This document shows, piece by piece, positions 20,241-29,353 of a stretch of DNA of 64,000 nucleotides. How positions within the stretch are numbered: position 1 is the stretch's first letter; every line of letters begins with the position of its first letter. The position numbers were made by a program, and so were the translations under genes. This DNA is from Mesobacillus jeotgali (GTDB taxonomy: Bacteria > Bacillota > Bacilli > Bacillales > Cytobacillaceae). The notes beneath the pieces are model-generated. The model did not search any database and had not been told where the DNA came from. It saw nothing but the letters and a program-made list of their open reading frames with translations. The stretch covers positions 806,001-870,000 of the forward strand of contig NZ_FVZC01000009.1 of assembly GCF_900166585.1 (NCBI RefSeq), read 5' to 3'.

Positions 20241-21989
20241 ATGAGCGTATTTAAAGATTTATTATGGTACTTCAAAGCTGAGAAAAAAGCTTACTTAATT
20301 GGGGTTTTTTTGCTGCTGTTTGTGGCACTGCTCCAGCTTGTACCGCCTCGCGTCATTGGGATTATTGTAGATGAGATTACCAATGGAACCCTTACTTCAG
20401 GGAAGCTTGGCATCTGGATATTCGTACTTGTTGTATCAGGACTGGCGATGTATTCGCTTCGTTACTACTGGCGAATTATGATTTTTGGTTCAGCTGTGAA
20501 GCTGTCCCGGTTATTAAGGAATCGACTTTATGCTCATTTTACCAGCATGTCTCAATCCTTTTACCAAAAAAGAAGGACAGGGGATTTGATGGCCCATGCC
20601 ACCAATGACCTGTCGGCAATTCAGCAGACTGCAGGTGCGGGGGTCCTGACATTTGTAGACTCCGTTTCAACCGGCGGGTTTGTAATTATTGCAATGGCTG
20701 CCACGATCAGCTGGAAGCTTACTTTGATTGCTTTGATTCCAATGCCGTTTATGGCCTTGCTGACAAGCTGGTACGGGACCATGCTTCATAAAAGATTCCA
20801 TAAGGCCCAGGAAGCATTTTCAGATTTGAATGACAAGACACAGGAGAGCATTACTGGCATAAAAGTAATTAAAACCTTTGGCCAGGAAAATGAAGACATT
20901 GAGGATTTCCGCAAGCAGTCCGAAGATGTCGTAAAAAAGAACATCTCGGTTGCAAAGATTGACGCGCTATTTGACCCGACAATCTCCATAATCGTCGGTA
21001 TATCTTTTTTCCTTTCCATTGCATTCGGCTCGAGATATGTTTTGGATGGGGAGCTGACGATTGGTCAGCTAGTATCCTTTACATCCTATCTCGGCTTACT
21101 GGTTTGGCCGATGCTGGCGTTTGGCTGGTTTTTCAATATTGTCGAGCGGGGAAGGGCTTCCTATGACCGTGTTTCAGCCCTGCTGGATGAAAAAATTGAC
21201 ATTCAGGACAAGGCAGACGCACTTAATATCGTTCCTGAAGGTGACATTCATTATAATATCGAATCATTTACCTATCCAGGGGACCAGGAACCGATATTGA
21301 AAAATATCAGATTTGAGCTTGGCAAAGGGCAGACTCTGGGGGTCGTTGGGAAAACAGGAGCTGGAAAAACAACGCTGCTGAAACTCCTTATACGTGAATT
21401 CGACCTTTCCAATGGGTGCATCTCTGTTGGAGGCAGGAACATCGAGGATTATAAGATAGATCGGCTAAGGCAGGCAATCGGATATGTTCCTCAGGACCAC
21501 TTCCTTTTTTCAGCCACAGTCAAGGAAAACATAGCATTTGCCAACCCTTCTGTTGATAAGGAAGTCATTTATGGTTCAGCAAGAGTGGCGAATATCCATG
21601 AAGATATACTGGAATTCACGCATGGTTACCAGACCGTTGTCGGAGAGCGCGGGGTATCTTTGTCGGGAGGGCAAAAGCAAAGGATTTCTATCGCGCGAGC
21701 ACTTGTGATGAACCCTGAAATACTGGTGCTGGATGATTCGCTTTCAGCGGTGGATGCAAAGACCGAGGAGCAGATTCTCTCCGCATTGAAAGAAAATCGA
21801 AAAGATAAAACAACGATTATCACTGCGCACCGCCTAAGCGCCATTCATCACGCCGATTTAATCATTGTTCTTGAAAATGGCCGGATTGCTGAACGAGGGA
21901 CGCATGATCAGCTAATGGAGCAGGATGGCTGGTACAGGGACATGTATTTGAGACAGCAGCTCGAAGAACTCGTTGAGCAGGGAGGTTAA
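20241..21989 (+). CDS. bmrC: ABC exporter half-transporter, BmrC (YheI)-like
   Basis: 582 residues: six-helix exporter membrane domain (about 1-310) fused to a nucleotide-binding domain with Walker A GKTGAGKT, signature SLSGGQKQR, and Walker B ILVLDDSLSAVD. The residue after Walker B is Asp, not Glu, so its own ATP site is degenerate, while its signature motif is canonical. The partner has the opposite pattern, as in the BmrC/BmrD multidrug exporter. Start at ATG 20241 eight bases after TGGGGGAT; the frame upstream lacks coding character. Confidence 0.88.
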   Translation: MSVFKDLLWYFKAEKKAYLIGVFLLLFVALLQLVPPRVIGIIVDEITNGTLTSGKLGIWIFVLVVSGLAMYSLRYYWRIMIFGSAVKLSRLLRNRLYAHFTSMSQSFYQKRRTGDLMAHATNDLSAIQQTAGAGVLTFVDSVSTGGFVIIAMAATISWKLTLIALIPMPFMALLTSWYGTMLHKRFHKAQEAFSDLNDKTQESITGIKVIKTFGQENEDIEDFRKQSEDVVKKNISVAKIDALFDPTISIIVGISFFLSIAFGSRYVLDGELTIGQLVSFTSYLGLLVWPMLAFGWFFNIVERGRASYDRVSALLDEKIDIQDKADALNIVPEGDIHYNIESFTYPGDQEPILKNIRFELGKGQTLGVVGKTGAGKTTLLKLLIREFDLSNGCISVGGRNIEDYKIDRLRQAIGYVPQDHFLFSATVKENIAFANPSVDKEVIYGSARVANIHEDILEFTHGYQTVVGERGVSLSGGQKQRISIARALVMNPEILVLDDSLSAVDAKTEEQILSALKENRKDKTTIITAHRLSAIHHADLIIVLENGRIAERGTHDQLMEQDGWYRDMYLRQQLEELVEQGG

Positions 21990-21991
21990 CC

Positions 21992-23785
21992 ATGGAAAAA
22001 ACGCCAGTATTAAACGCAAAAGAACAGCGGTCCGTGCTGTTCAGGCTTCTTGCTTATGCGAAGCCGCACTTGAAGATGATTTTTGTTGCTTTTGGATTCC
22101 TGCTTCTCGCTACGATTGGGGATGTGCTGGGGCCAATTTTAGTGAAGATTTTCATCGATGATTACTTGAGGGAAGGGTATTTGCCTTTTCAGCCGCTGCT
22201 GATGCTCGGTTCTGCATATATTGGCATCCAGGTACTCAATGTGCTTGTTTCTTATTTTCAGTTGTTGAAATTCCAGGAAATCGCTCTCAAAATCATCCAG
22301 CAAATGAGGATTGATGTATTCACCAAGGTTCAGCAGCTCGGTTTAAAATATTTCGATAAAACACCTGCAGGATCCCTTGTATCCAGGGTTACGAATGATA
22401 CCGAGGCAATCAAGGATATGTTTGTCAGTGTTATTGCGACCTTTATCCAGAGTGGCTTTTTGTTATTCGGAATCTTTGTCGCGATGTTCATTCTGAATGT
22501 CAAACTGGCATTATTCACGATGCTGATTTTACCGTTCATTGTGTTTATCATGAGCTTGTACAGAAAATTAAGCTCAAGGTTTTATCAGGATATGCGTGAG
22601 AGGCTGAGCCAGTTGAATGCAAAGCTAAGTGAATCGCTTCAGGGTATGTCAATTATCCAGATGTTTCGCCAGGAAGAAAGACTGAAAAGGGAGTTCGGCG
22701 ACATCAATGACAAGCATTTCGAGGCGGGTATGAGAAACATCAAGGCTGACGGACTGCTATTGCGCCCTGCGGTGGACCTTGTGTATATTTTGGCGTTAAT
22801 CATCGTGCTAAGCTTTTTCGGGATCACTTCCTTTGACAGCCCTATTGAAATTGGAGTGCTTTATGCCTTCATCAATTATTTGGATCGATTTTTTGAACCG
22901 GTTAACAATATGATGATGCGCCTTTCCATGTACCAGCAGGCTATTGTTGCGGCTTCAAGAGTATTCAAGCTGCTGGATGAAGATCAGCTTGCTCCGGCAC
23001 AGACTGGGACAGAGGCAGATAAAATCAATGATGGCAAAATTGAATTCAGGGATGTTAGTTTTTCCTATGACGGCAAACGGGACGTACTGAAAAACATCAG
23101 TTTTACCGTAAATCCAGGTGAAACACTGGCTTTTGTCGGTCACACCGGCAGCGGAAAAAGCTCAATCATCAACCTGCTGATGCGCTTTTATGAATTTGAG
23201 AGAGGCGATATTTTAATCGATGATCATCCCATAAAGAATTATCCGGTGAAAGAGCTGCGTGATAAAATGGGGCTGGTTCTTCAGGATCCTTTCTTGTTCT
23301 TCGGAACAATCGGTGATAATATCCGGCTTCACAACAGTGAGCTGACGCAAGAGGACATCAAGAGGGCGGCTGAATTTGTCCAGGCAGATTCTTTCATCGG
23401 TAAACTTGAAGATGGGTATGAACATAAGGTGACGGAGAGGGGATCGACTTTTTCGAGCGGGCAAAGGCAGCTGATCGCCTTCGCGAGGACGATTGCCTCC
23501 AATCCGAAGATTCTTGTTCTGGATGAAGCAACGGCAAATATCGATACAGAAACAGAAGAGGCTATACAGACGGCATTGTCCAAAATGCGCAAAGGCAGGA
23601 CAACGATTGCCATTGCCCACAGGCTGTCTACCATTCAGGATGCAGACCAGATTATCGTTCTCCATCATGGGGAAATTGTTGAGCGTGGAACACATCAGGA
23701 ACTGTTATCACAACAGGGGCTTTACCACAAGATGTATCTTCTGCAGAATGGCTCAGTGGAACGTTTGGAGGATGTTGTGGGATAA
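21992..23785 (+). CDS. bmrD: ABC exporter half-transporter, BmrD (YheH)-like
   Basis: 597 residues: exporter membrane domain (about 1-330) and nucleotide-binding domain with Walker A GHTGSGKS, non-canonical signature TFSSGQRQL and Walker B ILVLDEATANID with the catalytic Glu. Together with the preceding protein it makes one canonical and one degenerate ATP site. ATG lies two bases after the bmrC-like stop, behind GGGAGG, so the two are coupled. Likely an efflux pump for amphiphilic drugs; the substrate is inferred from the family. Confidence 0.88.
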   Translation: MEKTPVLNAKEQRSVLFRLLAYAKPHLKMIFVAFGFLLLATIGDVLGPILVKIFIDDYLREGYLPFQPLLMLGSAYIGIQVLNVLVSYFQLLKFQEIALKIIQQMRIDVFTKVQQLGLKYFDKTPAGSLVSRVTNDTEAIKDMFVSVIATFIQSGFLLFGIFVAMFILNVKLALFTMLILPFIVFIMSLYRKLSSRFYQDMRERLSQLNAKLSESLQGMSIIQMFRQEERLKREFGDINDKHFEAGMRNIKADGLLLRPAVDLVYILALIIVLSFFGITSFDSPIEIGVLYAFINYLDRFFEPVNNMMMRLSMYQQAIVAASRVFKLLDEDQLAPAQTGTEADKINDGKIEFRDVSFSYDGKRDVLKNISFTVNPGETLAFVGHTGSGKSSIINLLMRFYEFERGDILIDDHPIKNYPVKELRDKMGLVLQDPFLFFGTIGDNIRLHNSELTQEDIKRAAEFVQADSFIGKLEDGYEHKVTERGSTFSSGQRQLIAFARTIASNPKILVLDEATANIDTETEEAIQTALSKMRKGRTTIAIAHRLSTIQDADQIIVLHHGEIVERGTHQELLSQQGLYHKMYLLQNGSVERLEDVVG

Positions 23786-23788
23786 AAA

Positions 23789-23828
23789 TAAAACAGCTAC
23801 AACGCTGATGGCGTTTAGCTGTTTTTTA
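23789..23828. terminator. Bidirectional terminator
   Basis: AAAACAGCTACAACGC pairs with GCGTTTAGCTGTTTT (one bulge), T-rich on both strands, between the exporter operon and the Spo0E-like gene. Confidence 0.9.
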
Positions 23829-23996
23829 GTGTGCTGCAATCTTTTTAATATAAACGCGGTTATATTCATTTAATAGTTCATCAAGTTCCTGGCTATAGTG
23901 GATGGCAATAGTAGAGTTCAAGCCGTTCTTCGATGCGATTTCAATCAGCTCTTCACGTTTCTTCTCTATAAGGGTGATCAGTTGCTCTTTAGACAA
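23826..23996 (-). CDS. Spo0E-family aspartyl-phosphate phosphatase (YnzD-like)
   Basis: 56 residues from TTG 23996, nine bases after AGAGAGG; there is no ATG start. It has the two-helix hairpin of Spo0E-like proteins with the family signature SQELDELLNEY near residue 38. Family members remove the phosphate from Spo0A and delay sporulation. I recall ynzD, a Spo0E-like gene, lying near ccdA in B. subtilis, which fits. Ends inside a bidirectional terminator. Confidence 0.8.
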   Translation of the reverse strand: MSKEQLITLIEKKREELIEIASKNGLNSTIAIHYSQELDELLNEYNRVYIKKIAAH

Positions 23997-24287
23997 TGTG
24001 AAAATCCTCTCTGTTTATGTGTTTCAACAGCCTATTATGTAAAATCGTTATAAATATAGAAATTATTACAAGTGCTATATTAGTATATAGCATAAACTCC
24101 CAAATTTCAAAAGAAACATTTGTAAAATATTTTCCTGTAAAAAATATACACCATCCATTTGTACCCTATCTTTTCAAAGTTAAACATCATTTTTATAGAA
24201 TTAATAAATTGTTCACAGTTAAACTATAATAATAGTGAATATTATTTGTTAGAATGGGACTATCGAATATGGACTGGAGTTGAAAAA

Positions 24288-24995
24288 ATGTCAGATATAA
24301 ATATATTTATCGCCATGGGAGCGGGATTCCTCAGCTTCATTTCACCATGCTGCTTGCCTCTTTATCCTGCGTTTTTATCGTATATAACAGGAATGTCGGT
24401 CGGTGAACTGAAAAGCGAAAATGCTATGCTGCAAAAACGAAGTTTGCTTCATACATTATTTTTCCTGCTAGGCTTCTCGGTGATTTTCATTGCGATTGGT
24501 TTTGGAACGTCATTCGTTGGCCAATTCTTCATTCAATATCAGGACCTGATCCGCCAGCTTGGCGCCATTTTTATTGTTGCCTTTGGATTAATGGTAATTG
24601 GCTTCTTTAAACCAGAGTTCCTGATGAAAGACAGGAAGATTGAGTTCAAGAATCGTCCATCCGGTTATTTTGGATCCTCGTTGATTGGCATGGCATTTGC
24701 TGCGGGCTGGACCCCCTGTACAGGACCGATTCTTGCTTCCGTCATATTGCTTGCAAGCTCAAATCCGGGATCTGGCATGCTTTACATGATTGCCTATACC
24801 CTTGGATTTGCGATTCCATTCTTCATTCTTTCATTCTTTATTGGAAAAATGCAGTGGATTCGTAAGCATAACGTCAGAATAGTGAAAATCGGCGGTTATA
24901 TCATGATACTGGTTGGAATTATGTTATTCTTCGACTGGATGACAAAATTGATTTCAATCCTTTCCATGCTGTTTGGCGATTTTACAGGGTTTTAA
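24288..24995 (+). CDS. ccdA: CcdA, thiol-disulfide transporter for cytochrome c maturation
   Basis: 235 residues with six predicted membrane helices of the DsbD/CcdA family. Redox cysteines are in [14 protein letters not shown] and [12 protein letters not shown]. CcdA carries electrons across the membrane for cytochrome c assembly and spore-cortex formation. ATG 24288 was chosen after GGACTGGAG; the open frame extends upstream without a ribosome site. First of the ccdA-yneI-ccdC group. Confidence 0.95.
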   Translation: MSDINIFIAMGAGFLSFISPCCLPLYPAFLSYITGMSVGELKSENAMLQKRSLLHTLFFLLGFSVIFIAIGFGTSFVGQFFIQYQDLIRQLGAIFIVAFGLMVIGFFKPEFLMKDRKIEFKNRPSGYFGSSLIGMAFAAGWTPCTGPILASVILLASSNPGSGMLYMIAYTLGFAIPFFILSFFIGKMQWIRKHNVRIVKIGGYIMILVGIMLFFDWMTKLISILSMLFGDFTGF

Positions 24996-25151
24996 ACAGA
25001 AACTTTTTCTATAAAAAATAGGTATTTTCTCATATGAGAATTTTGTCGGTGTCTTTACATTGAAAATATTCACTGTTTATAGTTATATAGTAATTAAGGG
25101 GAATTTTAACAGATAAATATACTTGTTGTGATTGTCGGGGAGGATACAGCA

Positions 25152-25511
25152 ATGGCCAGAATTTTGATAGTTGACGACGCAAAATTTATGAGGATCACCT
25201 TAACCAATATTCTGAAGAAAGCGAATCACGAAATTATAGGGGAAGCAGAAAACGGACGTGAAGCAGTCATGCTGTATCGCGAGCTCAAACCCGATCTTGT
25301 AACAATGGATATTACAATGCCTGAAATGAGCGGCCTGGATGCCGTAAAGGAAATAAAAAAGGATTTCAAGGATGCAAAAATCATAATGTGTTCAGCAATG
25401 GGACAGCAGAAGATGGTAGTGGATGCCATTGAGGCGGGAGCGAAGGATTTTATCGTTAAGCCATTTGATGATTCACAGGTAGTGGATTCTGTATCAAGAG
25501 TTTTGAGATAA
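25152..25511 (+). CDS. yneI: YneI, CheY-like single-domain response regulator
   Basis: 119 residues, receiver domain only: Asp pair in LIVDDAKFMR, phosphorylation site Asp in LVTMDITMPEMSG, Ser/Ala in MCSAMG, Lys in FIVKPFD. It lies between ccdA and ccdC, as yneI does in B. subtilis; its partner kinase and target are unknown. Start ATG 25152 follows GGGGAGGAT. Confidence 0.9.
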   Translation: MARILIVDDAKFMRITLTNILKKANHEIIGEAENGREAVMLYRELKPDLVTMDITMPEMSGLDAVKEIKKDFKDAKIIMCSAMGQQKMVVDAIEAGAKDFIVKPFDDSQVVDSVSRVLR

Positions 25512-25516
25512 ATAAC

Positions 25517-25550
25517 AGCCATTTAAGTGTATCTTAAATGGCTTATTTTC
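25517..25550 (+). terminator. Terminator after yneI
   Basis: AGCCATTTAAG pairs perfectly with CTTAAATGGCT, followed by TATTTTC. Confidence 0.8.
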
Positions 25551-25591
25551 ATTATAATAATAGTGTAATCTATATATAAGGGATGAAATAG

Positions 25592-26083
25592 ATGAACTAC
25601 GTATTGGCGTCAACAGTTGGGGCAATTGGCATGGCAATCTTCGTGACAATCATGAGGATGAAGGCAGCTAAAAAGCCAGCATCAGTCAAGAAAATCATTT
25701 TACCGCCAATTTTCATGAGTACAGGGGCGCTCATGTTTATCTTCCCGATATTTCGGGTGCATTTTTTACAAATCGTCGAGGCGCTGACAGTCGGAATGCT
25801 TTTCTCCATCTTACTGATCAAGACCTCAAAATTCGAGGTGCGCGGTGCTGAAATTTACCTTAAAAGATCAAAGGCTTTCGTTTTTATTTTAATCGGTCTT
25901 CTGGCAGTCAGGGTTATAGCCAAGCTCGTACTCAGCAGTACAATTGATGTCGGTGAGTTGAGCGGCATGTTCTGGATCCTAGCATTTGGAATGATTGTAC
26001 CTTGGCGAGTGGCAATGTATCTGCAGTTCAGGAAGCTGCATAATGAACTTCACGCTGGCCCGGCAAAACCAAATATGAACTAA
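25592..26083 (+). CDS. ccdC: CcdC (YneJ) membrane protein
   Basis: 163 residues with five hydrophobic segments and the family stretch PPIFMSTGALMFIFP. ccdC lies next to ccdA in Bacillus but was reported dispensable for cytochrome c synthesis. RBS GGGATGAAATAG is weak. Its right-hand neighbour is a HAD phosphatase here, not the YneK (DUF2621) gene, which is 21 kb further on. Confidence 0.88.
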   Translation: MNYVLASTVGAIGMAIFVTIMRMKAAKKPASVKKIILPPIFMSTGALMFIFPIFRVHFLQIVEALTVGMLFSILLIKTSKFEVRGAEIYLKRSKAFVFILIGLLAVRVIAKLVLSSTIDVGELSGMFWILAFGMIVPWRVAMYLQFRKLHNELHAGPAKPNMN

Positions 26084-26087
26084 TCTA

Positions 26088-26119
26088 AATCCTCTCACCT
26101 AATGGTGAGAGGATTTTTC
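26088..26119 (+). terminator. ccdC terminator
   Basis: AAATCCTCTCACC pairs with GGTGAGAGGATTT around TAAT, then T residues. Confidence 0.93.
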
Positions 26120-26202
26120 TGTAAAAAATGGATATTCATCTAAAATTTGGAATGTTATCATTAAGTAAGGTGTTTTTTCTATTTAAAAAGGTGAGGTTTT
26201 AC

Positions 26203-26748
26203 ATGGGAAAGAAAATCTTGCAAGCAGTTTTCATTGATCGGGATGGTACTCTTGGAGGAAGCGACCAGGTTATATACCCAGGAGAGTTCACATTGTTCCC
26301 GGGAGTCGAAGAATCAATCAAACTATTAAAAAATCGTGATGTTTTAGTCTGTTCGTTCACGAACCAGCCAGGAGTGAGCTGCGGGGTAGCAACAGTTCAA
26401 AGCTTTGAAAGTGAATTGAAGTCCTTTGGATTTGATAAAGTATATCTTTGCCCCCATCGCCATGAGGAGGGCTGCGTGTGCAGGAAACCCTCTATTGTCA
26501 TGATTAAAGGAGCAGCAGAAGAAAATAACCTGGATTTAAGGAATTGTGTGGTTATCGGAGATCGATGGACGGATCTTCTGGCAGCGGATGAAGCGGGCTG
26601 CATAAAAATTCTGGTAAAGACAGGGAGCGGCCAGCAAGCTTATGAGAAATATCTGAATAAGGAGTATTATGGCCGCTGGGCAGAAGTTCACCCAGATTAT
26701 ATTGCCGAGGACCTGAATGAGGCCGTTAGATGGCTTACTGAGGAGTGA
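26203..26748 (+). CDS. HAD-IIIA hydrolase, GmhB/HisB-N-like
   Basis: 181 residues. Nucleophile motif FIDRDGTLGG at residues about 10-19, motif II SFTNQPG, the zinc-binding loop CPHRHEEGCVCRKP, motif III Lys in RKP, and VIGDRWTDLLAA as motif IV. This is the architecture of the heptose/histidinol-phosphate phosphatase group. Substrate unknown. ATG 26203 follows AAAAGGTGAGG. The next small gene starts four bases after the stop. Confidence 0.85.
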   Translation: MGKKILQAVFIDRDGTLGGSDQVIYPGEFTLFPGVEESIKLLKNRDVLVCSFTNQPGVSCGVATVQSFESELKSFGFDKVYLCPHRHEEGCVCRKPSIVMIKGAAEENNLDLRNCVVIGDRWTDLLAADEAGCIKILVKTGSGQQAYEKYLNKEYYGRWAEVHPDYIAEDLNEAVRWLTEE

Positions 26749-26752
26749 GGAA

Positions 26753-26893
26753 ATGTCGATTATTATAACCATTATCTTACTGGCTTTCATGTTTGATTTT
26801 ACAAAACTTCGGCAGCAAAATGAGAAAATGATTGAACAGAATGACAGGATGATCTCTTTGCTTGAAGAGCAGGTGAGAAGAGACGGCGAATGA
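26753..26893 (+). CDS. Small membrane-anchored coiled-coil protein
   Basis: 46 residues: an N-terminal membrane segment (SIIITIILLAFMFDF) and a charged helical tail with heptad-like spacing (QNEKMIEQNDRMISLLEEQ). ATG 26753 has GAGGAGTGAGG just upstream. It is the middle gene of a tight HAD - small protein - metalloprotease group and overlaps the next start by four bases (ATGA), which strongly supports translation. Function unknown. Confidence 0.7.
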   Translation: MSIIITIILLAFMFDFTKLRQQNEKMIEQNDRMISLLEEQVRRDGE

Positions 26894-27801
26894 GGTATCC
26901 AAAATTAAAATACTGGCTGATTATCATTGGATTAATAATTGGTATTTTTACAGGAAGGATTATAACTTTGGTCAAATCCCTTCAGGAAGAGTTAAATGAG
27001 CGCACAGGTGAGAATGCAAACTTTTTAGTTACCGTTCAAACACTAATCACACAGAATTTTGAAAGTGAATTGGAAAAAAAGCTTAAAGCAGCTAGCATGA
27101 AGAAAGAATATAAAAACATTTCCATTTACTATCAGGAAGAAAATAAAGAACTCATTCCGTTGACGATTGAAACGCTGAAATGGGCAGAGAATAAATCATC
27201 CGAAGTACTTGGCAGTAACAAAAATGTTCCGATAGATTTGATTTTTATGAGCAGTGGCGACATTAAACAGTTATCTAATATAGAGAGTGTTGCTGGGTAT
27301 TATTCTCACTTTCATAAAATTATCGGCGTTAGTGTTGATTCTGAAAGGGTCGAGGGTATTATACAGGAGCTTGAAACACCTCTCTATTTTTTTCAAAAAA
27401 CCATTTTGCATGAATACGCTCATTACGCAACTTATATGGCAGCAGAGGAAGCGGAGGTTCTGGGAGATGACTTTCCAACCTGGTTTATTGAAGGCGTTGC
27501 TGAGTATGTTGGGGAGGATGGGACAGTAGTAGATTATGACTCAAATTTCCATGAAGCACTGCCTCTTAAAAAAATCAGCTGGGACAATGATTTCCAGGAA
27601 GCCCGGCATGTTGGTTTCGCAGAACCCTATTTACAAAGTTATTTTACTATGAATTACCTGATACAAGAGTATGGGTTAAAAGTTGTAGATGATTTAATCA
27701 ATAGAACAAGAGAAACAGGGGATTTCTATGAAGCACTGGAGCAGCTGACAGAAAGGCCAGTCGCCGCATTCGAACAGGAAGTAATAGATTATTATCAATA
27801 A
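26890..27801 (+). CDS. Membrane-anchored gluzincin-type metalloprotease
   Basis: 303 residues. One N-terminal membrane helix (about residues 8-24), a coiled-coil-like stretch, then zinc site HEYAHYATYM with the third ligand probably in WFIEGVAEYVGE about 35 residues downstream, the gluzincin (peptidase MA-like) spacing. Extracellular or membrane-surface catalytic domain is inferred from topology. Coupled to the preceding small membrane protein by ATGA. Confidence 0.8.
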   Translation: MRYPKLKYWLIIIGLIIGIFTGRIITLVKSLQEELNERTGENANFLVTVQTLITQNFESELEKKLKAASMKKEYKNISIYYQEENKELIPLTIETLKWAENKSSEVLGSNKNVPIDLIFMSSGDIKQLSNIESVAGYYSHFHKIIGVSVDSERVEGIIQELETPLYFFQKTILHEYAHYATYMAAEEAEVLGDDFPTWFIEGVAEYVGEDGTVVDYDSNFHEALPLKKISWDNDFQEARHVGFAEPYLQSYFTMNYLIQEYGLKVVDDLINRTRETGDFYEALEQLTERPVAAFEQEVIDYYQ

Positions 27802-27824
27802 TTCATATAATTGGAGGATGATCC

Positions 27825-28454
27825 ATGTTAGACAAACAAGGGTTTGATTTGTGGGCAGATGGCTATGACAAAACAGTTCAGGTAAGTGAGGAAAATGGGG
27901 TCTATCCATTCGCCGGGTATAAAGCTATCTTAAGTACAATTTTTAATGAAGTGATGGGTAAAGAAAATGCGAGAGTTTTAGATATCGGTTTTGGTACGGG
28001 GTTTATGACTTCCAGGCTGTATGAACATGGACATAAGATAGACGGAATAGACTTCTCATCAAAAATGATTGCCATGGCTCAGGCTAAGATGCCGAATGCT
28101 AACTTGATCGAGTGGGATATTACCGGCGGGCTCCCCTCAGAAATCAATACCAAAAAGTATGATTTCATTGTAAGTACATATGCATTGCACCATTTAACCG
28201 ATGTTGAAAAGGTAAAGTTTATCCAGGCGCTGTTACCCATGTTAGAAGAGGAAGGGAAAATCCTGATTGGGGACATTGCATTTTGTACAAGTCAGGAGTT
28301 GGAAGCCTGTAAAGAAGATTGCAGAGAATCTTGGGATGAAGATGAATTTTACTTTGTTTTTGATGAGTTAAGTCCATCACTAAAAGACTATTGCAGACTC
28401 AAATTTAAGGCTATATCACACTGTGGCGGGATCATCGAGATTACAAGAAAATAA
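27825..28454 (+). CDS. Class I SAM-dependent methyltransferase
   Basis: 209 residues. SAM motif I VLDIGFGTGFMTS, motif II IDGIDFSSKMI, and VSTYALHHLTDVEK, which resembles YrrT at 13.8 kb. It starts FDLWADGYDKTVQ. Substrate unknown. TTGGAGGATG ribosome site; repeat array 1 begins about 30 bp after the stop. Confidence 0.87.
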   Translation: MLDKQGFDLWADGYDKTVQVSEENGVYPFAGYKAILSTIFNEVMGKENARVLDIGFGTGFMTSRLYEHGHKIDGIDFSSKMIAMAQAKMPNANLIEWDITGGLPSEINTKKYDFIVSTYALHHLTDVEKVKFIQALLPMLEEEGKILIGDIAFCTSQELEACKEDCRESWDEDEFYFVFDELSPSLKDYCRLKFKAISHCGGIIEITRK

Positions 28455-28486
28455 CATAACCTTATTAGCAGGTCAGTTGGGTAGTG

Positions 28487-28770
28487 CTGCTTTATTTGGT
28501 TTAGATGACGAACAGAAAAGAGCGCGAATAAGGGAAAAGTGCCCGTCATAGCCTTGATGACGGACAGGAAGGACGAGAATAAGAGAAAAAGTGTCCGTCA
28601 TAGACTTGATGACGGACAGAAAGGACGAGAATAAGAGAAAAAGTGTCCGTCATAGTCTTGATGACGGACAGGAAGGACGAGAATAAGAGGAAAAGTGTCC
28701 GTCATAGCCTTGATGACGGACAGGAAGGACGAAAATAAGAGAAAAAGTGTCCATCTAAGGTTGAAGCTGG
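28487..28770 (+). repeat. Tandem hairpin repeat array 1, 52-bp units
   Basis: Units begin at 28539, 28591, 28643, 28695 and 28747 (partial), exact 52-bp spacing, with a decayed unit before them at about 28487. Each unit has GTGTCCGTCATAG..., closing with GATGACGGAC, a 9-bp stem (GTCCGTCAT/ATGACGGAC) with a seven-base loop, then about 27 bp of purine-rich spacer ending in AAAAA. Internal units are almost identical, edge units are decayed. Confidence 0.95.
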
Positions 28771-28902
28771 TCATAAAGACCAAGGTACTTCTTAACTCGA
28801 AAAAGATCCATATTGTTAAACGTTTTTTGGGAAAAAGAAGGAAAAATCTTGCTTCTGGCGAATTTTGTTTACCTAGTTAATTTATGCTTTTTGGAGGTCA
28901 AA

Positions 28903-29349
28903 ATGGGTTATATAGAGGATTTACGGAAGGATATCGGTCACCAGCCAGTTATATTAGTGGGAGTAGCAGTTGCGGTAATAAATGAAGCAGGAGAGGTTTT
29001 ATTGCAGAAACGTCATGATGGCCAATGGGGTGGACCTGGAGGATTTATGGAATTAGGAGAATCGACGGAGGAGGCAGGCAGAAGGGAAGTGTTAGAAGAG
29101 ATTGGACTTCAAATTGGAAAACTGGAACTGGTAGGAGTTTTTTCTGGCAAGGAGCATTTTGTTAAACTGCCAAACGGCGATGAGTTTTATTCCGTTACAG
29201 TGGCGTATTTATCAAAAGACATTATTGGTTGGACTTTAAAAGCAGATGGTATAGAAACCGCAGAAGCCCGGTTTTTCCACGTGAATGATTTGCCTGAAAA
29301 GCTTAATCCGATGATAAAAAACCTGATCACGCAATTTACGGTCTCATAG
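28903..29349 (+). CDS. NUDIX hydrolase
   Basis: 148 residues. Nudix box GGFMELGESTEEAGRREVLEE (residues about 46-66, G-x5-E-x7-REVxEE) is intact. N-terminal YIEDLRKDIGHQPVI and the downstream KLPNGDEFYSVTVAYLS place it with the MutT/YjhB type. Substrate unknown. ATG 28903 follows TTGGAGG; the frame upstream enters repeat array 1. The broken gene downstream begins five bases after the stop. Confidence 0.9.
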   Translation: MGYIEDLRKDIGHQPVILVGVAVAVINEAGEVLLQKRHDGQWGGPGGFMELGESTEEAGRREVLEEIGLQIGKLELVGVFSGKEHFVKLPNGDEFYSVTVAYLSKDIIGWTLKADGIETAEARFFHVNDLPEKLNPMIKNLITQFTVS

Positions 29350-29353
29350 GGTT

